Part shown: piece after piece, positions 1 to 8,500 of the stretch | How positions within the stretch are numbered: position 1 is the first letter of the stretch | How the letters are laid out: every line of letters starts with the position of its first letter | Source: an uncultured Clostridia bacterium | Lineage (GTDB): Bacteria > Bacillota > Clostridia > Christensenellales > Borkfalkiaceae | DNA length: 15,441 bases | Direction: 5' to 3' | NCBI GenBank assembly: GCA_946637575.1 | Contig: CAMPBJ010000007.1 | Span: forward strand, 1 to 15,441 | Made by a program: the position numbers and the translations under genes | The notes under the pieces: generated by a model | Databases searched by the model: none | What the model saw: only the letters and a program-made list of their open reading frames with translations | Told to the model about the DNA's origin: nothing

Positions 1-1
1 T

Positions 2-142
2 ACTTACAAAACGTATAAAGACGGTGAAGAAGTCGAACAAGCCGTGGAGAAAGGCGTGTACACGGTAGTCGCGCACTTTACGCACAACGGCGAGGATATC
101 GGACTTCTTTCGGACAGAGAGGCGACTCTTACCATCATTTAA
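2..142 (+). CDS. C-terminal end of an Ig-like surface protein (partial)
   Basis: This is the last 47 codons of a gene that begins before the window, ending at TAA 140-142. The readable tail contains KGVYTVVAHF and ends ATLTII. This pattern (a Gly-x-Tyr-x-Val strand, a short charged turn, then Ala-Thr-Leu-Thr-Ile as the final strand) is typical of the last strands of bacterial Ig-like or MBG-type beta-sandwich repeats in secreted surface proteins. No hydrophobic anchor, LPXTG motif or basic tail follows the last strand, so if the protein stays on the cell it must be held by its N-terminus (for example as a lipoprotein) or by a partner. It lies 44 nt upstream of the coupling ATPase on the same strand and is probably in the same operon. 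The family assignment rests on 47 residues and is tentative; that the frame is coding is more secure. Confidence 0.55.
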   Translation, partial: TYKTYKDGEEVEQAVEKGVYTVVAHFTHNGEDIGLLSDREATLTII

Positions 143-172
143 AGTCGTTTAAGACAAAAAGGCGATAAAAAG

Positions 173-180
173 CAAAGGAG
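173..180 (+). promoter_or_regulatory. Ribosome binding site of the coupling ATPase
   Basis: The sequence CAAAGGAG lies 6 nt before ATG 187 in the 44-nt gap that follows the upstream partial gene. It supports ATG 187 as the start. The rest of the gap (143-172) is A-rich, and I see no promoter or terminator in it, which fits read-through from upstream. Confidence 0.75.
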
Positions 181-186
181 AATCGG

Positions 187-2580
187 ATGAAAAAACGCAC
201 GGTATTTTTAATAGCCGTTTTGGTGGCGCTTGTTTTAAGCAACGCCGTCGTTATACCCGTTTTATTTGACACGGGATTATTTTACGATGCCTTTGGGGAT
301 TTGACGTTTACCGCGTATATTCGTTGGGAAGCGTTCATTTTCGTAACGCTCATGCTTATAGAGTGCGTCATGTTCTCGCACAAGTTCTTGTCCGGAAGAT
401 TTCAGGAAGTTATATTCATCGCGTCTTCGGTCTTAGTGATTTCCGAACTGTTAAGCTACGTCGCGTTTACCCTGTTCGACTGTCGGTTCGACTTTTCCGT
501 GGTGGACTGGTTCGGTTCGTTCGACAAGTGCATGACTTCTTTAACGTACTACGGGTTGCTTTTGGGCGTGTTCCTTGCGCTTTTGCTTTTGTACTGCGTC
601 TTTATAAACCGCAATTTTATAAAGATCTTTTCAAGATCCGGCGTCAACGCCAGCGGAAAATTAAAACAGGTAAAGGACACCAACCTCGAAAATTCGCGCT
701 GGATGACCGAAAAAGAGAAAAGAGATATATTCAAGGTTTACGAATACAGTAAACTCGGCGACGTAAAAAAAGACGGTATTCCCGTCGCCGCGAAGATCGA
801 CGCGAAGAAAAAAGATATGGAAGTCGCGTTCAATTCACCCTGCCACTCTATCGTTATCGGTTCTACGGGCAGCGGTAAAACGACGACTTTCGTTTCGCCT
901 ATGATCCAACTTCTCGCGGCGACGAACGCCGGAAGTTCGATGGTGATCACCGATCCCAAGGGCGAACTTTTCGCCATGCACTCGAAGTACTTAAAAGACA
1001 GGGGATACGACGTTAAGGTCGTTGACCTTCGGGACACTTACTCTTCATACCGCTGGAATCCGCTCGACGGAATATGGGACGCTTACACGGAATACCGCGA
1101 GGCGCACAAGAAAGCGTATAAAAGAAACGACGACGCGACCGCGTCCGGATTAAAACTCACCGCCACGGCGGAGGCGTTCGCCAAAGCGGACGAGTGGTAC
1201 GAATTCGACGGAAAGGCGTTCGTCGATTACGAAAAACTGATAGAAACGGTAAAAGTTTACCGCAAAAAGATCTACGACGAAGTATACGAAGATCTAAACG
1301 ATTTAGTGTCCGTCCTTATCCCGGTTGAAAACGAAAAAGATCCGCTTTGGGAAAAAGGCGCAAGATCGATAACCCTTGCGGTGCTTATCGCCATGCTCGA
1401 AGATTCCGAGGACGAATCGCTCGGCATGACGAAAGAAAAGTTTAACTTTTTCAACCTTATAAAGATACTTCAGAACTCCAACGAAGATTATAAAGAACTC
1501 CGCGCGTATTTTGCGGGCAGAAGTCCTCTTTCCAAAGCGAGTTCTCTTTCTAAACAGGTGTGCGACGCCGCACCCACAACGCGCGCGTCTTATATGTCGA
1601 TAGTCTACGATAAGTTAACGCTCTTTAACGACGCCGGCATTTGCGCGCTTACGAGTGCGTCCGACTTTTCTGCGGAATCGCTTTCGGACCACCCTACCGC
1701 GTTGTTCCTTAAAATACCCGACGAAAAGGATACCCGCCACAAACTTGCGGCTGTCTTTATACTTAATATTTACAAGACGCTCATAAAGATCGCGTCCGCC
1801 ACCGAAAAACTCTGTCTGCCGCGGAACGTTTACTTTATAATGGACGAGTTCGGAAACTTACCGAAGATCGAAAAGTTCGACAAGTTCATTACGGTAGGGC
1901 GTTCGAGGAAGATATGGTTTACGATGATCGTGCAGTCGTACTCACAACTTAACAACGTGTACGGCGACACGGTGGCGGATATCATCAAAGGTAACTGCGG
2001 TATCAAGATGTTTATCGGATCTAACGATATGAGCACGTGTAAAGAGTACAGCGAACTTTGCGGAAACATAACGGTCGCGACGACTTCGACTTCGGGCAGT
2101 TCGTCGAGCGAAACGAACTATTCCACGTCCGTTCAGGTAAGACCGCTTATTTATCCCAGCGAACTTCAAAGATTAAACCGCCCGGGCGATATAGGGCACA
2201 GCATCATAGTAACTTTCGGGAACTATCCGTTAAAGACGTATTTTACGCCGCAGTTTAACGTGCCGCTTTACAAAATAGGCGAAATGGACAGGTCGGACAT
2301 TACGGAAAGACTCTTCGACGAGAACGCCGTATTCTACGACATAAGGGTAAGGAACGCTTCGTTTACGGCAGACGCAGGCAAGAGCGAGATCGACAAAAAG
2401 GCACAGGAAAAAGTTCAAGCGGAGGAAAAACCGCAAACCGAGAAGGACGAACAGACGGCGATACTTTCAACTTACGCCGAATATAAAAAACAAGACGAGT
2501 CGCTCACCTTTGCGGAGTTCTGCGCGAAGATCGCAAGCGGAGAAATAATTGTGGGCGAAGGGGTTGATAAAAATGTTTAA
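187..2580 (+). CDS. virD4: VirD4/TraG-type type IV coupling ATPase
   Basis: This is a 797-residue inner-membrane ATPase of the VirD4/TraG coupling family, which brings the substrate (a relaxase-DNA complex or an effector) to a type IV secretion channel. Four hydrophobic helices are visible at about residues 6-27, 46-64, 74-96 and 119-140. They are followed by the cytosolic motor: Walker A GSTGSGKT at 225-232, a conserved TDPKGELF at about 255-262, Walker B MDEFGNLPKIEKF with Asp553-Glu554, and the family-typical VQSYSQLNNVYG from about 582. Residues about 300-380, between the two nucleotide motifs, are charged and helical and probably form the all-alpha substrate domain. After about 730 there is a Lys/Glu-rich linker and a short helical end (to 797), perhaps a substrate adaptor. 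The start is supported by an AAAGGAG site. The 3' end overlaps the next gene by 8 nt, so the two are likely translationally coupled. The family call is firm; whether the cargo is DNA or protein is not decided here. Confidence 0.95.
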   Translation: MKKRTVFLIAVLVALVLSNAVVIPVLFDTGLFYDAFGDLTFTAYIRWEAFIFVTLMLIECVMFSHKFLSGRFQEVIFIASSVLVISELLSYVAFTLFDCRFDFSVVDWFGSFDKCMTSLTYYGLLLGVFLALLLLYCVFINRNFIKIFSRSGVNASGKLKQVKDTNLENSRWMTEKEKRDIFKVYEYSKLGDVKKDGIPVAAKIDAKKKDMEVAFNSPCHSIVIGSTGSGKTTTFVSPMIQLLAATNAGSSMVITDPKGELFAMHSKYLKDRGYDVKVVDLRDTYSSYRWNPLDGIWDAYTEYREAHKKAYKRNDDATASGLKLTATAEAFAKADEWYEFDGKAFVDYEKLIETVKVYRKKIYDEVYEDLNDLVSVLIPVENEKDPLWEKGARSITLAVLIAMLEDSEDESLGMTKEKFNFFNLIKILQNSNEDYKELRAYFAGRSPLSKASSLSKQVCDAAPTTRASYMSIVYDKLTLFNDAGICALTSASDFSAESLSDHPTALFLKIPDEKDTRHKLAAVFILNIYKTLIKIASATEKLCLPRNVYFIMDEFGNLPKIEKFDKFITVGRSRKIWFTMIVQSYSQLNNVYGDTVADIIKGNCGIKMFIGSNDMSTCKEYSELCGNITVATTSTSGSSSSETNYSTSVQVRPLIYPSELQRLNRPGDIGHSIIVTFGNYPLKTYFTPQFNVPLYKIGEMDRSDITERLFDENAVFYDIRVRNASFTADAGKSEIDKKAQEKVQAEEKPQTEKDEQTAILSTYAEYKKQDESLTFAEFCAKIASGEIIVGEGVDKNV
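2558..2563 (+). promoter_or_regulatory. Ribosome binding site deciding the start of the giant gene
   Basis: AAGGGG, inside the 3' end of the coupling ATPase gene, is 9 nt before ATG 2573. The frame is open upstream to a TTG at 2549, but that codon has no comparable site. Starting at ATG also gives a normal signal peptide (MFKHK followed by a hydrophobic core), so ATG 2573 is preferred. Confidence 0.65.
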
Positions 2581-5500
2581 GCATAAAACTGTCAACAAAA
2601 TAACTACGTTTCTGTCGCTGATCGCGCTTATCGTGTCGGCGCTGTTCTGCGTGTTCGCGTTTAATCGCGCGCCCGCGTCGGCTGACGGCGAAAACACCGT
2701 AAGCTTTACCACGAAGATTTACGAAACGCAGGATTCCGGGATCGTGTACGCGGAACTGCTTGTCAGGGGAAAGGAAGGGCAGAAGGTCGGCGTTACGTAT
2801 CACACCGAAGGCGAAACGGCGATAGAAGGAATAGACTATAACGCGGTGGCAAACACCGTTTACCTGACGATAACTTATACCGGAACGGTCAGGTACAGTA
2901 TCGCGATCAAAACCTTAAACAATTCAAGCACGCGCGAAAAATTAAGGGTATTCAACGATAAAGAGACGTTCGGGAGATACTTCTATATAGTAATAGACCG
3001 AGCGGAGAACGCAACCGTCGTCGACGACAGATGCAAGTGTTATCTGCCTTACGACCACAAGACCGAGGCGACTGTCGGCATAATGCAAAACGGCGCGGAA
3101 GCCGCGTATCTTAACTCTTATGCGACGATGCAGGAGATCTACAACGGAGGCAAGGGCAACCTTGACGGTAAATCCACCTGGAAGAGTTGGAATAACGGCG
3201 TATCTTTTGTAAACAACACGACGTCCGCTTGGCTCAACACCTTTATAAACACCGGTTTTGCAAACGCTTACGCTTCTTACATGATAAAAACGGTAGACAC
3301 GGCGGACTGGCACTCCTCGACGGATATCCACCTTGTAGCGGGTAACCATCAGTTTTACGAAAAGTATGACGGAGTTGAGGAAGGGATACCCGGCACTTAC
3401 CTTTATATAACGGTCAATCCACATAAGGGAAAGATCGCAGGCAAGATAAACGGGCGCAGTATGTACTTGACGTGTATAGGCAAAAACCCGTACAAGGAAG
3501 ATGAAGACCTTATTGACGTTACCAGAAAGGAGATGAGTACCGACAATAAGCGCGTTTACTGGATACAGGATCAGGACGCGTGGTTTGCGAACAAAAATTC
3601 GCTCGTTGACTCCGTGTTCTTTAAGATCGAACCGCATAAAGGCGTGGTCAACTCCTATCTTGCGATCAAAAACAATAACAGGGAGTTCGACGTCGAAATC
3701 AAAAACCTTTGGTTCTTCCTTTCTTTGATCGACGATACATGTCCTATTGTAACCGGTCAGTACGTAGACGATTCCAGAATCGAAAGCGAAGGGAAACTCC
3801 GCTTCTACGTGCGTTTCAACGAACCCGTGTTCTCTTCCAAGCAAAAACCTTTGGAAGTAAAGTTGAACAACGGAACTACGCCGTACTACGCGGAATACGT
3901 CGGCGGCAATTACTCCGACACCCTTATTTACGAACTCGATATGCCGGGCACGGAAGTATCCGCTGCAAACTATCAGTTGCCGACGGACGATATCGGCGAT
4001 ATGGCGTATAACCTCGACGCTTACAAGAATATTAAGAACAACAAAGTCCAGAATACCGATCAGGTGAGGATCTTTAAGTTTATAAACGGCAAGATCAATA
4101 ACGTTAAACCGCATATCACGGTGGATAAGGTAAACTCGTTAAAGCCGAAGAACAACTACAATCTGCTGCTTACGTTAAACGACAACGGAAGTATTCCTTT
4201 AAATAAAGGCACGTTCTACTACGAGTGGAGTAAATCCGAAACGAAGTCGAACGCAAACGATACCGCGTCGTATTCTAACGTCAGAAAAGTAACCGAAGAA
4301 GAGATGGGCTCTATAAGCGTTACCCTTTCGAGAAATCTTTCCGAAGGGATAGACAGCGGTATGTATTACCTTCACGTTTTGGCGACCGGAAACTACGGCA
4401 CGAAGTCGACCGCAAGTTTCGGCCCTTACTTTTTGGACGGCGATCCGCCGGAACTCGTAAACAACCCGCTTCCGCAGAACGACCTGAGAACTAAAACTTT
4501 CGAGTTCGTAAACCGGAAAACCACGAACGCCGCCATTTATAAAATAGATATCGTAGCGAAGTGGAAGGACGACGACGGCGCAGACAATACCGCGAAGTTC
4601 AATTTGATGGACGCAAGTTCTAAAAACAGTCTTTTAAGAGTGCTTCCGGACTACACTTATCAATACGTATCCAACATAAACGACGAATTAGACGAAAACG
4701 GCGACGGCAGTCCCGATATCGCGCTCGACGAGTTTATTTTAGGCATAATGGGCGACAAGCCGAGACTTAACGTGCAGATAGCGTTCGAGGCGGAAGACAC
4801 CGCGGGGAACAGAGGCACGTCCAACTTTATTTCGGTAACGTACGACAAGAGGGATTCTTTTAAGGTGGAAAGCGCCTTCCCGACGGGAGAGGGGTACGTT
4901 CCTTTAACCGACATCGAACTTCCGTATCCCGCGTTCGACATATCTTCGGTAAACAGGAACGGCGAAGGGATAAAGATAACCGTTTCCGAGGAAGACAGAT
5001 CGCAGATAGTCGACGGAAGCACGGCGCTCCGCGTTATCGTTAACGACGCGGACGTTTACGAAGCGTTGCCTACCGACAAGTACACCGTCGCGATAAAAGA
5101 TCTGCCGGCAGGCTTTTTCAGGCTCGTCGCAAACATCTACGGCAGTATCGACGAAACCGAAGTGGATCTCGTCGCAAATCCCGTCTGTTTCTATCTGTCG
5201 GACGGCATGAACGACGCGACGTTAAACAACGAAAGAGCGCACGGTAATATCGTGCTTATAAACAAAGTGTTCGAGATAGAAGACGCGAGGTATTACTATC
5301 TTGACAGCGAAGACAAGGTAAGCAGTCATCTTTACGGCGCGGTGTACAACGCGGACTTAAATAAGTACGAGTCCGGTTCGTCTTTACCCGCTTTCTCCTC
5401 GGTTACCGAGGCGAAAAAATACGTAAGGTTTATGGAATATCAGGACCTGCACCTTGTAAAACTTACCGCGAACATGGCGAGCATGTTAAACTCCAGCGCG

Positions 5501-8500
5501 GGCAGTACGACTTACGTTAAGGCGGCGGGGGAAACCCGCACCGCGCAGGAAGGACAGATCTGGGTGCGTTATAAAAAGAACACGTGGACCGACTCTTCGA
5601 ACGCATACGGCTGGGGCTACTATTTTTATGCGAGCAGCGGTTCCGAGTCCGACGGGGTGGATCTTTCGAGACTTTCTTCAAACCTTATGGACGCGATCAA
5701 CACAGTAGTAAACAGGATCGTTTCGGTAGGGAAAACCGTTTACCTTGTGGAAGAATCCGGACTTTGGGCACGTACGGGCGCGCCGTATCTTGCCGCTTCG
5801 CAGATGCACGTTGAAACAGAGATCGCGACGGCGACCAAGACCGGCGACGCGTTCGCCAATGCTCCCGAATACGAAGGGGACGGCGAACTTTATAAAAGTA
5901 CCGTTAATATTGACGGCAAAACCTATCCGCTTGCCACGAATATGCCGTTAAGGGTAGAAGAAGGCACGCAACTTTTCTACCGTTATTACGAGTCATCGAC
6001 GTGGCGACCTATCGTCGCGGAGGACGGGCAGACGCTGTCCGAGATACTTAACGACAACGCGAGCGGTATTTACGTAATAAGAGAGTACGGACCGAGAGGA
6101 ATTTCGGAGTTCAGCGTTTACTTTGACAGAACGAAACCCGTGCTTAAAATGACGATAAACGGCGAACAGTACGAACTCGACGGCACGGCTATAAACTTCT
6201 CCGGCACGTCCGCGTCCATCGACGCTTTGGTCGGCGAAACGGACGAATACGGATACGTTGCGATCTATTCTTATCCCGCCAAGAGATTACAGGCGGTTTT
6301 CTATGCGAACGAAATACGCGGTTACGACTTGGGCTCTTCGAACTATTATATTCAGGTGGGCGACCGCTCGGGCAATATAGTTACCTACACCATTCTTTTA
6401 TCCGACAGTTCGCTCGAAGTTAGCGTAACCGAAAGCCAGTCGCAGACCGGCGTTATCATAAGAGTTTCAAACCGCGACGACTCGGAGATCTATTCTTACG
6501 AAGTGTACTTAAACGAAGAACTTATAACTTCGGAATACGCCGAAACGAAGATATTCAAAGATCCCGGCGTGTATCGCGTCGTAGTCGTGGATATCTACGG
6601 AAATATGGTGTCCGATTCTTTTAGGTACGACTTCCCGTCTCCGCGTATGACCTGGTACTACGCGAACGCGAGCGGCGGGTATTCAAGATACGACGAAGAA
6701 AGGATCGTAAACATGGTGATCACGAAAGATCCCGCGAGTACGAGAGTTTCCAACGTCTACACTTCCGCGCGTTTAAGACTCGTGTTCGACACGACCTACG
6801 GCGAAAGCGAAATAAAGTTCGAGGTGCTTGACATCGCGTCCGGCGACTACACTTATTCCGCGGCGACGAACGTTTTAACCTTCAATACGGACGCGAACTT
6901 CAGACTCCGCGTGTGGTTCGAAGAGTATCCCGAAAACGATCACCTTTACGTGTGTAGCGCGGACGTCGAAGCGCCGAACTTCGTTACGCAGTTTGTCGGA
7001 ACGACTTATTCGGCGAACGTTTCTCTCGACGACGCGGACTTTTTGGAGAAGGTAGGCGAAGGCGACGTTATCAGTCTCGAAAACCTTTCGATAACGGAAG
7101 GCGAAAGCACGGCGCTGTCCTTTGTAAGCGGCGAAGTTATCTACGGCAACCATATAACGATAACGTTAGAAGACTCCGCGGGTATCCGCTCGTACACGGT
7201 AACGCGGAACGGCCAGCCCGTAAGTCTCGCGCTCAATTCCGAAAATCAACTCGTAATAAAGAACTACGGTTACTACGAGATCACGGCGACCGATATGCTC
7301 GGCAACGTTTCGGTGTTCTCCTTTGTAAACGTTAAAGAACCCGTTGCGACCGCGACCGTGGACGAAACGGAGGCGGGAGAAGAACTCGTTTACGGGCGCG
7401 ACTCCATAATAACTAAAACCGAATACGCTTCGGTAACGAGCGTCCTTATAAAGACGGCGAACGGAAACGTTACGTATAACTTCGATTATAACGGAAGAAC
7501 TCTTACGTACGGTCAGTACGTATGCGCGATAGACGAAGACGGAGTAAAATACGCGGATCTGATCATGACCAAAGGCTTTTCGATGGACTTTACTTCGGAA
7601 AATATCCGTGAAAACAGATGGTACGACGTTTTGGCAAATTCGGAATATACGATATCCGTTATGTACGACTCCGAAGGCTATTTAAGTTACAAGGTGGCGT
7701 GCGTGGAAAAAGAGATCGAAGTCCAGACGCTCGTTTACGTCGGAAACAACAAGTATCCGAGTCTTTTCCTGTCGCGCCTATCAAAAGAAGTGCCGACGCT
7801 TTTACTCCTTACCAACGGTCAGGAGGCGGAGATAGTAGAAAATCTCGATTACGTCTACATTGCGGGAACGCTTACGGTAGGGGAACTTAGCGAGAACGTT
7901 ACCGAACTTAAAATAGGTTACTCCGAATCCCCGGACGTTACCGAACTTATCACCGTGTATAAAGACGGAGAATACCTTGCCGACTTTTCGGGAACGGAAG
8001 ACGGGTACTATAAACTCGTCGTGACCAACAAGTTCGGCAGTCAGACGGTGTACGTCGTAAATAAGATACAGGCGTTCACGTCTGTGGTAAACGTAACTTA
8101 TTTGGACGGCAAGACGGTAAGATACACCGGCAACCCCGGGGCGATCAGGTCTAACAGTTTGATAGAACTCGGGGTGTTCAGCAAGAGCGTGCGGTTCGAA
8201 GTAAACGGCGATTTTTACGACGGACTTTTAGAGGGCGGTATGACCGTTCTGCAATTAAACAGGCAGGGAGAATACGACGTAAGGATCGTCGCGACGAACG
8301 GCGTGTTCGAGGAGTTCAGATTCGAGATCGCGACGGACAGTCGCTTTACGTTCGACGAAGAGTGGCTATCCGGTTACAACGAAAAAGCGCTTCTTTTGAG
8401 GCAGGGATATACCAACTCTCCGCTTTCTGTTCTTCTCGGCGACAACGTCGAATACGTTGACTTCGTTTTCGACGGAGAAACGACCGTGCTTTACGACAAC

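Noticed and set aside
324-752. A 142-codon plus-strand frame overlapping the start of the coupling ATPase gene
   Set aside because: It is an Arg-rich out-of-frame reading of the region that encodes the four membrane helices, with no ribosome site.
2549-2572. TTG 2549 as the start of the giant protein
   Set aside because: It lacks its own ribosome site and would put eight extra residues before a normal signal peptide; AAGGGG is well placed for ATG 2573.
2942-4114. A 390-codon open frame on the minus strand inside the giant gene
   Set aside because: It lies wholly antisense to a well-supported coding frame, has no ribosome site or recognisable domain, and its composition (many Val, Arg and Tyr) is what the complement of this codon use gives.
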